Below are positions 34,228 to 43,176 of a stretch of DNA of 64,000 nucleotides, piece by piece. Numbering within the stretch: position 1 is the stretch's first letter; each line of letters begins with the position of its first letter. The notes below the pieces were generated by a model. The model was not told where the DNA came from. It ran no database searches and saw only the letters and a list, made by a program, of their open reading frames with translations. Source of the DNA: Pseudomonas cavernae (lineage in GTDB: Bacteria > Pseudomonadota > Gammaproteobacteria > Pseudomonadales > Pseudomonadaceae); the NCBI RefSeq assembly GCF_003595175.1, contig NZ_CP032419.1, forward strand, positions 4,588,001 through 4,652,000, written 5' to 3'. Both the position numbers and the translations under genes were made by a program.

Positions 34228-34370
34228 AGAACCTGTTTCGGATCTCGCGAGCTAGAGTCAAACAAGGCAAAAACGGCTGAGGAAGCGGAGTTTACGAGTT
34301 GTAAATGAGCATTCCGAAGCCGTTTTTTAACGCCGGTTGGCCGACGCGCAGCAGATCCGAGACAGGTTCT
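34228..34370. repeat. Dispersed inverted-repeat element, family A copy 2
   Basis: The ends agaacctgtttcggatct and agatccgagacaggttct are near-perfect inverted repeats. The inner core aagcggagtttacgagttg, then taaatgagca, is shared with the other copies. It lies between the converging fabY and cysQ genes. Confidence 0.8.
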
Positions 34371-34402
34371 AAGCCCTCGCGGCCTAGCCACCCAGCCGCA
34401 CC

Positions 34403-35224
34403 TCAATCCAGCGCGCGGGCCAGCGCCAGCAGCTCGGCGCGCCAAGCGGCAGTCGCCGGCAGCGCCAGGAACGACGGATTGAGGAAGGATTCACGCGCCG
34501 GGTAACGCAACGCCTCACCCTGGAGATCGAGCACCTCGCCACCCGCCCCTTCGAGCACACCTTGGGCCGCCGCGGTGTCCCACTGCGAAGTCGGCGCCAG
34601 GCGCGGATAGCAGTCCGCAGTCCCTTCGGCGAGCAAGCAGAACTTCAGCGAGCTGCCGATGTTGGCCAGTTCGAGATGGCCAAAGCGCTCGCCCAAACCT
34701 GCCAGCAGGCGCTCCTGCGCCGGGCTGGAATGGCGCCGGCTGGCCACCAGAGTAAAGGCCGCGGCCGGCGCACCCCGCACCGCGATCGCCTGCGCCTCAC
34801 CCTGCGCCTCGCAGCGCCAGGCCCCGAGCCCGGCGCCACCGTAATAGCAGCGGCCAGTGCTCGGCTGACCGACCACGCCGAACACCACCCGCCCGTCTTC
34901 GATCAGCGCCACATTGACGGTGAACTCCTCGCTGCCAGCGATGAACTCCTTGGTGCCATCCAGCGGGTCGACCAGCCACCAGCGCGTCCACTGCGCGCGC
35001 TCGGCCAAGGGAATCAGGCTGTCCTCCTCCGACAGCACCGGAATCTGCGGAGCGAGCGCACCCAGGCCGGCGGCGAGCAGATGGTGGGCGGCCAGATCGG
35101 CGGCGGTGACCGGCGAGGCGTCGGCCTTCTGCGTCACCGCCACGTCGGCGCGCCAGTACGGTAGGGTGGCGGCGCCGGCCTGGCGCACCAGCTCGACGAC
35201 CGCCGGCAGCAAGGGATGGCTCAC
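34403..35224 (-). CDS. cysQ: 3'(2'),5'-bisphosphate nucleotidase CysQ
   Basis: The 273-residue inositol-monophosphatase-fold enzyme removes phosphate from 3'-phosphoadenosine 5'-phosphate. The metal motifs are LSEEDSLIP, WLVDPLDGTKEF and QWDTAAAQGVLEGAGG. The GTG start at 35224 overlaps the nudE stop (GTGA), so the two are coupled. Confidence 0.92.
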   Translation of the reverse strand: MSHPLLPAVVELVRQAGAATLPYWRADVAVTQKADASPVTAADLAAHHLLAAGLGALAPQIPVLSEEDSLIPLAERAQWTRWWLVDPLDGTKEFIAGSEEFTVNVALIEDGRVVFGVVGQPSTGRCYYGGAGLGAWRCEAQGEAQAIAVRGAPAAAFTLVASRRHSSPAQERLLAGLGERFGHLELANIGSSLKFCLLAEGTADCYPRLAPTSQWDTAAAQGVLEGAGGEVLDLQGEALRYPARESFLNPSFLALPATAAWRAELLALARALD

Positions 35225-35787
35225 AGGACGAACTCCCCGCGCTGGGTCAGCAGGTCGCGCGCCAGGTACAACGCCGCCAGCGCGCGGCCCTCGCTGAACT
35301 GCGGGTGCTGGACCAGGTTGGCCAGCTCGCGCAGGTTGACCCGATCGACGCCCATCGGCTCCGGCTCGTCGCCGGGCAGGCTTTCCGGGTACAGGTCGCG
35401 GGCCAGCACCACCTGGATCTTCTGGCTCATGTAGCCGGGCGACAGGCTCAGCTCGGTGAGGTACTCCAGCTGATGAGCGCCGAAGCCGGCCTCCTCCTTG
35501 AGTTCGCGGTTGGCGGCGGCCAGCACGTCCTCACCCGGCTCGATCAGGCCCTTGGGCAGCGACAGCTGATAGTCGTCGGTACCGGCGCAGTATTCCTCCA
35601 CCAGCAGCGCATGCTCGTCATCGGCCAGCGCCACGATCATCACCGCGCCATAGCCACCGCCCTTGCTGGCCAACCGCTCGTAGGTGCGCTCGACCCCATT
35701 GGTGAAGCGCAACTGCAATTCCTCGACGGTGAACAGGCGGCTTTTGGCGACGACCTCGCGGCCGAGGACAGTGGGTTTCTGACGCAT
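35221..35787 (-). CDS. nudE: ADP compounds hydrolase NudE (Nudix)
   Basis: The 188-residue Nudix hydrolase has the box GLIEPGEDVLAAANRELKEE followed by AGFGA. ATG 35787 follows ggagtcgtccc and matches the family N-terminus (MRQKPTVLGREVVA). NudE acts on ADP-ribose, NADH and Ap3A-type compounds. It is coupled to cysQ, both handling adenine nucleotide by-products. Confidence 0.9.
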   Translation of the reverse strand: MRQKPTVLGREVVAKSRLFTVEELQLRFTNGVERTYERLASKGGGYGAVMIVALADDEHALLVEEYCAGTDDYQLSLPKGLIEPGEDVLAAANRELKEEAGFGAHQLEYLTELSLSPGYMSQKIQVVLARDLYPESLPGDEPEPMGVDRVNLRELANLVQHPQFSEGRALAALYLARDLLTQRGEFVL

Positions 35788-35894
35788 GGGACGACTCCGT
35801 GGCATGAGCAGGCGGGTTATCATACCCCGGCTTTGCCGATTGTCCGCCGCGCCGATTGCGCCATCCACCACCGCTGCTCGCTGAATCCGCCATC

Positions 35895-36557
35895 ATGCCG
35901 ACACTGCCCTGGGCCGAGATCGACACCGTCCTGCTCGACATGGACGGCACCCTGCTCGACCTGCATTTCGACAACCATTTCTGGCTCGAACACCTGCCGC
36001 AACGCTACGCCGAGCACCACGGCATCACCCGTGTGCAGGCCGACGCCGAACTGCTGCCGCTGTTTCGTGACCATGCCGGTACCTTGAATTGGTATTGCAC
36101 GGACTTCTGGAGCCGCGAGCTGAAGCTTTCGATCCGCGAACTCAAGCGCGAAGTGGCCGAATTGATCAGCCTGCGCAGGGATGCCGATACGTTCCTTACC
36201 GCACTGCGGCGCAGCGGCAAGCGGGTGGCACTGATCACCAACGCGCACCGCGACTCGCTGTCGCTGAAACTCGAGCGCATCGAACTGGCGCCCTACTTCG
36301 ATCGCCTGATCAGCTCCCACGATTACGGCGTCCCCAAGGAAGACCAGCAGTTCTGGACCGCCCTGCAAGACGATTTCGGTTTCGACCCGGCGCGCAGCCT
36401 GTTCATCGACGACAGCCTGCCGATTCTGCGCAGCGCCGGGCGCTTCGGTATTGCGCACCTGCTCGCCGTGCGCGAACCGGACAGCCGCAAGGACCCGAAA
36501 GACACCGAGGAATTTGCCGCGCTAGGCGACTATCGCGACTTGCTGGCAGGGCTGTAG
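35895..36557 (+). CDS. yrfG: GMP/IMP nucleotidase YrfG (HAD family)
   Basis: The 220-residue HAD hydrolase has motif I LLDMDGTLLD, motif II LITNAH and motif IV FIDDSLPIL. The start at 35895 gives the usual family length. It is divergent from nudE with a short shared promoter region. YrfG dephosphorylates purine nucleotides in E. coli; the substrate here is inferred. A GC/CT-rich hairpin (ctctccccctttc ... gagggagaggg) at 36590-36630 may end both this gene and the converging LysM gene. Confidence 0.85.
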   Translation: MPTLPWAEIDTVLLDMDGTLLDLHFDNHFWLEHLPQRYAEHHGITRVQADAELLPLFRDHAGTLNWYCTDFWSRELKLSIRELKREVAELISLRRDADTFLTALRRSGKRVALITNAHRDSLSLKLERIELAPYFDRLISSHDYGVPKEDQQFWTALQDDFGFDPARSLFIDDSLPILRSAGRFGIAHLLAVREPDSRKDPKDTEEFAALGDYRDLLAGL

Positions 36558-36657
36558 GAGCGACTCGAGAACGCGCAAACAGATAGCTCCTCTCCCCCTT
36601 TCACTTATGACGAGAGGGAGAGGGCGAAATGGACGGCGCCAGGCTTGCGGCCAGCGC

Positions 36658-37095
36658 CTATTCCGGAATGCGCAGTACCTGCCCCGGATAGATCTTGTCC
36701 GGGTGACCGAGCATCGGCTTGTTGGCCTCGAAGATCTTGTTGTACAGGTTGGCGTTGCCATATTCGACCTTGGCGATGGCGCTCAGGGTGTCGCCCTTCT
36801 GCACCGTGACGAAGCGCGCCGCCGGCGCCGGTGCCGCCACCGTGATGCGGTCCTCGACCTCGCTGACCCCGGCGACATTGCCCAGCGCCAGCAGGATCTT
36901 CTCCTTCTCTTCCTGGCTGGCCACCTCGCCGCTGGCGACGACCTTCTCGCCCACCACCTCGACCTGGATATTCGGATTGCCCAGGCCGACCTTGGCTACA
37001 TGCTCTTTCAGCGATTCGGCTGCCTGCGCTTCCTGACCTACCAGCGATTCCCACAGCTTGGCACCGGCTTCTTTCACAAAGGCGAAAATGCTCAT
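36658..37095 (-). CDS. kbp: BON-LysM protein, Kbp/YgaU-like
   Basis: The 145-residue protein has no signal peptide (MSIFAFVKEAGAKLWESL). A BON domain (about 25-85; NIQVEVVGEKVVASGEVAS) is followed by a LysM domain (about 97-145; VQKGDTLSAIAKVEYGNANL). This is the layout of E. coli Kbp, a cytoplasmic potassium-binding protein. ATG 37095 follows caggagagttgacg. Upstream frames are not supported. Confidence 0.88.
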   Translation of the reverse strand: MSIFAFVKEAGAKLWESLVGQEAQAAESLKEHVAKVGLGNPNIQVEVVGEKVVASGEVASQEEKEKILLALGNVAGVSEVEDRITVAAPAPAARFVTVQKGDTLSAIAKVEYGNANLYNKIFEANKPMLGHPDKIYPGQVLRIPE

Positions 37096-37280
37096 CGTCA
37101 ACTCTCCTGTCGATTGGCTTGGTCGCGACCGGGTAGCCCGCTCGCGCGCTGGAAAGAGTCTAGCCAGCCCCCTGCATGAGCATCGACAAACCGACCAACG
37201 CAAGCCCCCGCGGGCGGCAACGGCCGCGCAGAGCGCTTCGCCACTGGGCCGCGCCAAGCCGGCAGAGCTGGATTAAGCTG

Positions 37281-37422
37281 AGAGCCTGTTTACGATCTCG
37301 CGAGCGAGAGCCAGACAAGGCAAAAATGGCCGAGGGAGCGGAGTTTACGAGTTGTAAATGAGCATCCCGAGGCCATTTTTAACGCCGGATGGCCGACGCG
37401 CAGCAGATCGTAAACAGGCTCT
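37281..37422. repeat. Dispersed inverted-repeat element, family A copy 3
   Basis: The ends agagcctgtttacgatct and agatcgtaaacaggctct are perfect inverted repeats. The core is nearly the same as in copy 2. It lies between the divergent kbp and DUF1993 genes. Confidence 0.82.
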
Positions 37423-37487
37423 GAGCAGGCCGGCCGCGCAAGCGGTTCAGGCCTCAGCTTCTTTCCCCCGTCACTGCGGAGTCAGTC

Positions 37488-37991
37488 ATGTCGATTTCCA
37501 TGCACCAGCTGTCCATCCCGGTATTCGAGCGCATGCTCGGCAACCTGAGCGCGATCATCGCCAAAGCCGCCGCCCATGCCGAAGCACGCAAGATCGATCC
37601 GGCGGTGTTCGTCAACGCCCGCCTGGCCCCCGATATGTTCCCCTTTAGCCGCCAGGTGCAGATCGCCTGCGATGCCGCCAAAGGCGCCGGCGCGCGCCTG
37701 GCCGGCGTCGAAGTCCCCAGCCATCCCGACACCGAAAGCAGCTTCGCCGAGTTGCAGGAACGCATCGCCAAGACCCAGACTTTCCTGCGCAGCCTCAGCC
37801 CGGCACAGTTCGACGGCAGCGAAGCACGGCGCATCAGCCTCAAGCTGCGTGACCGCGAGGTGGAATTCCAGGGCCTGGACTTCCTCACCCAGTTCGCCCT
37901 GCCGAACTTCTATTTCCATATCAGCGCCGCCTACGCCATCCTCCGCCATAACGGCGTGGACATCGGCAAGCGGGATTACCTCGGCGCCTGA
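37488..37991 (+). CDS. DUF1993 domain protein
   Basis: This 167-residue, helical, soluble protein carries the DUF1993 pattern: HQLSIPVFERMLGNLSAI at the start, VNARLAPDMFPFSRQVQIAC in the middle, and FQGLDFLTQFALPNFYFH, then AAYAILRHNGVDIGK at the end. The fold is a four-helix DinB-like bundle as far as I recall. No function is established. It stands alone; 37992-38245 shows no further gene. Confidence 0.85.
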   Translation: MSISMHQLSIPVFERMLGNLSAIIAKAAAHAEARKIDPAVFVNARLAPDMFPFSRQVQIACDAAKGAGARLAGVEVPSHPDTESSFAELQERIAKTQTFLRSLSPAQFDGSEARRISLKLRDREVEFQGLDFLTQFALPNFYFHISAAYAILRHNGVDIGKRDYLGA

Positions 37992-38245
37992 GCCAGGCGC
38001 GCGCCCCGCCTGATGTCATCGACGCCAGCGGGGCGCCATTGAAAGGCCAGTAAAATACGCCCAAAAGGCCGCTAAACCGGCCGGTGGGAAGCAGCTTCAG
38101 ACCCGCCGAAATCGACGAAGTTCCCTGGTAAAAACAACAAGTTACAGATTGCGAAAAGGTCGTGCTACTCGTCGGCAAATGCTTGTAAGCCGCCCGTCTC
38201 GCCCCGCAGGATCGCCTCCGTCATCCCACATAGGTGCTCCTGTTC

Positions 38246-38737
38246 ATGAAGTACTCCTCGATCATCCTGGTCTCTCTCGGCCTGTTCAGCGGCGCCGTCC
38301 TCGCCGATGGCGACACCCGCGCAGGCGTCGGCGGTGCATTGGGTGGGGTGCTGGGTTCGGTCGTCGGCCAATCGGTCGGCGGCAGCACCGGTGCCGCCAT
38401 CGGCGCCGGGGTCGGCGGTGCGGCCGGCGGCGCGGTCGGCGCCCGGCGTGGTAACAAAACCGAAGCGGCGATCGGCGGCGGCCTGGGCGCGGCCGGCGGC
38501 AACGTCATCGGCAACAAGGTCGGCGGCACTACCGGCGGCCTGATCGGTGCGGCCCTCGGCGGCGGTGCCGGCGGCGCGCTGGGCAACCACTACGGCGACT
38601 CCAACCGTGACGACGACGATGACTACCGCGGCGGCCGCTACTACCGCGACGACGATCGCCACGACAATGGCTACCACCGCGGCCATCACAAGAAGCGCTG
38701 GAAGCATCGCCACGATCACGACGACGACGACGACTGA
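38246..38737 (+). CDS. Secreted glycine-zipper protein with Asp/His-rich tail
   Basis: The 163-residue product has a signal peptide (KYSSIILVSLGLFSGAVLA). Repeated glycine zippers follow (GGALGGVLGSVVGQSVGGST, then GAAIGAGVGGAAGGAVG and more). The tail from about residue 118 is nearly all Asp, Arg, Tyr and His and could bind metal. It is the first of three related genes in tandem. A role in the outer membrane or envelope stress is possible but unproven. Confidence 0.75.
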   Translation: MKYSSIILVSLGLFSGAVLADGDTRAGVGGALGGVLGSVVGQSVGGSTGAAIGAGVGGAAGGAVGARRGNKTEAAIGGGLGAAGGNVIGNKVGGTTGGLIGAALGGGAGGALGNHYGDSNRDDDDDYRGGRYYRDDDRHDNGYHRGHHKKRWKHRHDHDDDDD

Positions 38738-38882
38738 TCGCCGCCCGGTTTGTTGCCGGCAGCCACGCCGGCAACTGACCAACGGGCAAATTTTTCGCCG
38801 CTGGCATGATCCAAGCCAATATCAGGCGGCGCTCCATCCGTGACAATGGATGCTCCTATTTCTTCCCCTCGAGGTTCGCAGC

Positions 38883-39290
38883 ATGCGTTCAGCTCTTTCC
38901 GCAATCGTCCTGGCCCTGCTGGTCGCCCAGGGCGCCAGCGCCGACGACAACACCAAAGCCGCGGTTGGCAGCGGGATCGGCGGCGCGCTGGGTAATGTGC
39001 TCGGCCAGCAGGTCGGTGGCAGCACCGGCGCGGCCATCGGCGCCGGCGTCGGCGGTGCCGCCGGTGGCGCGATCAGCAGCAAGAGCGGCAACAAAACCGA
39101 AGCGGCGATCGGCGGCGGGCTCGGCGCCGCGGGGGGCTCGATCATCGGCGGCAAGCTCGGCGGCAGCACCGGTTCGGCCATTGGCGCCGGCCTCGGTGGT
39201 GCCGCCGGCGGCGCCCTCGGCAACGACCTGGGCGATGACGACGACGGTCATGGCCACGGCAAGAAGCACAAAAAGCACAAGCACGACTGA
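38883..39290 (+). CDS. Secreted glycine-zipper protein, second paralogue
   Basis: This 135-residue product has signal peptide RSALSAIVLALLVAQGASA and mature start DDNTKAAVG. The zipper blocks are almost the same as in the preceding gene (QQVGGSTGAAIGAGVGGAAG, NKTEAAIGGGLGAAGG). It ends in a short Asp tract and a His/Lys tail. ATG 38883 gives a clean signal peptide; an upstream frame adds only a leader. Confidence 0.78.
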   Translation: MRSALSAIVLALLVAQGASADDNTKAAVGSGIGGALGNVLGQQVGGSTGAAIGAGVGGAAGGAISSKSGNKTEAAIGGGLGAAGGSIIGGKLGGSTGSAIGAGLGGAAGGALGNDLGDDDDGHGHGKKHKKHKHD

Positions 39291-39452
39291 GCCCCACGCT
39301 GCTCGACCACGGCCCGCCGACGCGGGTCGTGGCAGACTCATACGGTGGTCTCCCGCTGGCCGACAAAGGCCGCGTTCATTGATCCAGATCGATACTTCGC
39401 CGCGCCAGTACGCCGAAAATGCCTCCATCCTTTATCGATCGAGGTCCTCCCC

Positions 39453-39650
39453 ATGCGTACTCCCCTCGCCACACTGGCCATGACCCTGCTGGTTTCCCAA
39501 GGCGTACTCGCCGACGACAACACCTACCTGAATGCACGCAACGACAGCGACCGCGCGCAGGCGCAAGTCGCTAAGCACCGCCACGTTGATCACCACGCCA
39601 TCGCGCCGGCCAAGGCCGCAGTCCCGGCCCCAGCGGCGCCAGACGCCTAG
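39453..39650 (+). CDS. Small secreted protein, third member of the cluster
   Basis: The 65-residue product begins MRTPLATLAMTLLVSQGVLA with mature start DDNTYLNARN, matching the signal and DDNT start of the previous gene. It lacks the glycine zippers and ends in an Ala/Pro-rich tail after a His patch (KHRHVDHHA). It may be a paralogue that lost its middle or a separate small protein. Confidence 0.6.
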   Translation: MRTPLATLAMTLLVSQGVLADDNTYLNARNDSDRAQAQVAKHRHVDHHAIAPAKAAVPAPAAPDA

Positions 39651-39664
39651 CCCAAGGCGCCGCG

Positions 39665-42505
39665 CTAGCCCGAGCGCGGCCCACCCTCCGCCTCATCCAG
39701 CCGCTCCTGCAAGCGCGCCCGCGTCGCATCGCGCAGCTCGATCGACTCCAGCCAGCCCGGCCCCGCCGCCCGCAGCGGGGCACAGACGCTGACGGCAAGC
39801 GCGCCGTGGCGCGGGAACCACTGGCCGGCGCGCAGCACCGTGCGCGCGCCGCGGATGGCGACCGGCAGCAGCGGCACGCCGGCACGCGCGGCAACCACGA
39901 AGGCGCCCATGTGGAACGGGCGCAGGCCCGACTCGCGGGTGAAGGTCCCTTCCGGGAAGAACAGCAGGGCTTGCCCTTGCGCGAGGCTGTCGGCCAGGGC
40001 TTCGGCGTCCTTGACGCTGCGCTGCAGGTCGAAGCGCTCGACGAAGCGGGCGCCGAGCTTGCGCAAGAACAGGCCGGCGACCCATTGCTCGGCCAGTTCG
40101 CGCTTGGCGACGAAGGCGAACTGCGGCGGCAGGGCGGCGCAGAGGATGACACCGTCGAGGTAGCTGGCATGGTTGGCGGCCAGCACGCTCAAGCCGGAGG
40201 CCGACAAGTGCTCCAGCCCCTCGACCTGCAACGGCACGCCGCACAGCCGCAGGAACAGACGCGCCGCCGCGTGGGCGAAGGCGCGGCACCAGCGCTGCCG
40301 CGGCAGCGCCGCGACGCCCAGCCAGGTCAGCGGCGCCACCAGGCAGAACAGCAGCCAGATGTAGCCGGCATACAGCGCGGCGCGGCTGGCGCGCCAGCAA
40401 CGGCCGCCCAGCGCCCGCGCGGCCAGCAGTCCCAGGCGCAGCAGTTGCCGCCACACCGCCCGGCGGTGCCCACCCACTTCACCGCGTTCGTACAGCTCGC
40501 GGCTGGCGGCGCGGCGGATCTTGCCGCTGGAAGTCTTCAGCACGCTGTGCGGCGGCGCCAGGACGATATCGTCCGGCGGCACGCCGGTGAGGTCGACGAC
40601 GATGCGGTTGATCTCCTGCTGCAGGCGCTGGCGCGCGGCGGCCTCGCGCGCGTGGGTTTCCGCCAGCACCACCAGGCGCTCGGTACCGCTGGCCGGCGCG
40701 CGACTGCCGAACACCGCGACGCAGCCCTTGCGCAGGCCCGCCAGGTTGCCGACCGCCGCCTCGACATCGTAGGGATAGATGTTGCGTCCGGCGCGGATGA
40801 TCAGGTCTTTGGCGCGACCGGTCAGGTACAGCTCGCCGCCGGCCAGATAGCCCAGGTCGAGCGAGTCCACCCACTCGCCATGCAGCACCCGGCGGGTCTC
40901 TTCCGGGTTGCGGAAATAGCCGCGACTGGTGGACGGCCCCTTGAATTGCAGGTGGCCCTCATGGCGCTCGGGCAACTCGAGGCCGCTGCCATCGACGATG
41001 CGCAGCTGATGGCCCGGCAGCGCCCGACCGCTGGCGACGAAGCACAGGGTGTCGGCCGCGCCCTCCGCGGCGGGCAGCGCCTGGCCGCGGGTCTGGAACG
41101 GCGTGCGCTGCACCCGGTCGATCAGCGGCCCGCGTTCCAGGGGCGGGAAGGCCACGCCGAGGGTGGCCTCGGCCAGCCCGTACACCGGCGTCAGCGCCGT
41201 GGGCGCCAAACCATAGCGGCCGAAGCGCTCGCCGAAACGCCGCAACGTATCCGGACTGACCGGCTCGGCGCCGTTGAGGGCCAGGCGCCAGCGGCTCAGG
41301 TCCAGGCCCTCGAGGTCATCGTCGCTGAGCCGGCTCAGGCACAGCTCGTAGGCGAAATTGGGCGCCGCCGACAGCGTGCCGCCATAGCGGTCGAGGGCCC
41401 ACAGCCAGCGCGACGGCCGCGCCAGGAAGGCCAGCGGCGACATCAGCACCAGGGTGTAGGCGTAGTACAGGCTGCCCAGCCAGGCACCGATCAGGCCCAT
41501 GTCGTGATACATCGGCAACCAGCTGACGAACACGTCGCGGGGGCTGATCCGCACTCCCGCCCCCATGGCCCGCAGGTTGGCGAGCAGATTGGCGTGGCTG
41601 ACCATCACCCCCTTGGGCTGGCCGGTGCTGCCCGAGGTGTATTGCAGGAAGGCGAGGTCTTGCGCCTGTCGCGGCGAGGTCACGAATTCGCCGCGCTGGT
41701 CCGCCAGCTCGGCCACCGTGGCGATCTCGCGCAGGCTCGGCACCTGCGGTTGGAGCAGGCGGGCGAGCAACTTCGCCTCGGTCACGGTGAGCAGCGCCAC
41801 CGTCTCGGCGTTGTTGAGAATGCCGGCCTGGCGGCGCAGATGCTCCTCGATCTGCGACAGGCGCAGCGGCGGGTAGATGGGTACGGGCACGCCGCCGGCC
41901 AGCAGGACGCCGATGAAACCGAAGAGAAAATCGCGCCCGGTCGGCAGCATCAGGGCCACCGTCTGGCCGCCGCGCAGGCCGCGCCGCTGCAGCCCGGCAG
42001 CCACGCTCAAGGCGCCCTGGTACAAGGCGGCGTAGCTGAGGTCGTCGCTGCCGTCGGTTTCGTTGAGCAGGCGCACATGGGTGCGTTGCGGCTGGTGATG
42101 CAGGTGCCACTCCAGCACTTCGACCAGCGTCGCCGCGGCATCCGGCGCGCTCGGTCCCGACGCCGCGGCCGCGGCTGCGGCGCCAGGGCTGCCCGCCGGC
42201 GCGGGCGGCGTCGGCGCGCGACCCTGGGCCTGCACGGCCTGCAGGAGATCCGCCGGGGTTTCCGCGCTGGCGAACAGCTCTTCGGCAAAGCGCACGCCGA
42301 ACGCCTGTTCGAGGCGCGACCACAGCTCGACCCGCGCCAGGCTGTCCAGCCCCAGGTCACGGTCGAGGGCGCTGTGCAGGCTGACCTGCAACCCCTCGGC
42401 CGCATACGGGCGCAGCTCGAGCACGGTTTGTCGGACGATGCCGAGCAGCTTTTCCGCCGCATCGGCGCCGCAGTCTGGACTGGATTGCTGAGGCAAGCGA
42501 GGCAT
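39665..42505 (-). CDS. Fused ACP, fatty acyl-AMP ligase-like and acyltransferase protein
   Basis: The 946-residue protein has three parts. Residues about 15-95 form an acyl carrier domain with DLGLDSLARVELW (Ser is the phosphopantetheine site). Residues about 125-660 form an AMP-forming ligase (LQYTSGSTGQPKGVMVSHAN, YGLAEATLG, YLTGRAKDLIIRAGRNIYPY) closest to fatty acyl-AMP ligases. Residues about 700-930 form a PlsC acyltransferase with ANHASYLD and FFPEGTFTR after a hydrophobic segment. It could activate a fatty acid, load it on its own ACP and transfer it to a lipid acceptor. The product is unknown. Confidence 0.85.
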   Translation of the reverse strand: MPRLPQQSSPDCGADAAEKLLGIVRQTVLELRPYAAEGLQVSLHSALDRDLGLDSLARVELWSRLEQAFGVRFAEELFASAETPADLLQAVQAQGRAPTPPAPAGSPGAAAAAAASGPSAPDAAATLVEVLEWHLHHQPQRTHVRLLNETDGSDDLSYAALYQGALSVAAGLQRRGLRGGQTVALMLPTGRDFLFGFIGVLLAGGVPVPIYPPLRLSQIEEHLRRQAGILNNAETVALLTVTEAKLLARLLQPQVPSLREIATVAELADQRGEFVTSPRQAQDLAFLQYTSGSTGQPKGVMVSHANLLANLRAMGAGVRISPRDVFVSWLPMYHDMGLIGAWLGSLYYAYTLVLMSPLAFLARPSRWLWALDRYGGTLSAAPNFAYELCLSRLSDDDLEGLDLSRWRLALNGAEPVSPDTLRRFGERFGRYGLAPTALTPVYGLAEATLGVAFPPLERGPLIDRVQRTPFQTRGQALPAAEGAADTLCFVASGRALPGHQLRIVDGSGLELPERHEGHLQFKGPSTSRGYFRNPEETRRVLHGEWVDSLDLGYLAGGELYLTGRAKDLIIRAGRNIYPYDVEAAVGNLAGLRKGCVAVFGSRAPASGTERLVVLAETHAREAAARQRLQQEINRIVVDLTGVPPDDIVLAPPHSVLKTSSGKIRRAASRELYERGEVGGHRRAVWRQLLRLGLLAARALGGRCWRASRAALYAGYIWLLFCLVAPLTWLGVAALPRQRWCRAFAHAAARLFLRLCGVPLQVEGLEHLSASGLSVLAANHASYLDGVILCAALPPQFAFVAKRELAEQWVAGLFLRKLGARFVERFDLQRSVKDAEALADSLAQGQALLFFPEGTFTRESGLRPFHMGAFVVAARAGVPLLPVAIRGARTVLRAGQWFPRHGALAVSVCAPLRAAGPGWLESIELRDATRARLQERLDEAEGGPRSG

Positions 42506-42710
42506 CGGCAGTCCCTCATGGCAAGACCCTCGAGGGTCCTGGCCATTATGCGCCTATGCCGGCGACCGGGAAGACCGGCTTGGCGCCCATGTTTTTTCCG
42601 GTTTATACGTAGCCCGGATGAAATGCGAGATGGCCTGATATCTGTGCCCCGGATTGCATCCGGCTACCGGGCGGGACCCGGGCGGCTCGTCATTTAGCGA
42701 ACACGCCCTA

Positions 42711-42966
42711 AGAACCTGTCTACGATCTGCTGCACGTCGGTCAAACTACGTTGAAAACGGCTTCGGAAAGCGGCTTGCCGCTAACGCGCTTTAGCGCGAC
42801 CCGAAGGGCGAGTGAAACGAGTCATGCTCATTTACAACACGTAAACTCCGCTTCCTCAGCCGTTTGACTCGCTACGCTCGCCCTGCGGGCCAGCCTTCGG
42901 CTGTTACTCCGCTGCGCTACGTTGCGCCTTGTTTGACTCTAGCTCGCGAGATCGTAAACAGGTTCT
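42711..42966. repeat. Dispersed inverted-repeat element, family A copy 4 (long, inverted)
   Basis: The ends agaacctgtctacgatct and gatcgtaaacaggttct match the family. The core is in the opposite orientation (gctcatttacaacacgtaaa). It contains extra GC-rich hairpin arms (gctaacgcgctttagcgc). The wider gap 42506-43176 also has a tagcccggatg-type repeat near 42608 and two small palindromes at 43005-43096 (ggtggaaaatgcttcgcag; ggtggataacgctttgc). Confidence 0.75.
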
Positions 42967-43176
42967 AAGTGCCTGTTCAAAGTCTTGCGATCCGAGAGCC
43001 GACTCTGGCCTTCGGTGGAAAATGCTTCGCAGTTTTCCACCCTACGCGGACTGGCAGGCTGGGTAGGGTGGATAACGCTTTGCTTATCCACCATCACGCC
43101 GGCAGAAAATGCTCACGGGCAAGACCTTGCACAGATTCTAAGCTGTGCAGAACAGCGCCCCGCACGGAGAGTCCCC

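Noticed and set aside
39806..42697. A 963-codon open frame on the plus strand opposite the ACP/ligase/acyltransferase gene
   Set aside because: It is low-complexity Ala/Arg/Gln-rich sequence without motifs, while the minus strand encodes three intact domains.
42985..43176. N-terminal extension of the MFS transporter frame
   Set aside because: The extra 64 codons run through intergenic palindromes and lack membrane or family features; ATG 43177 has a ribosome binding site.
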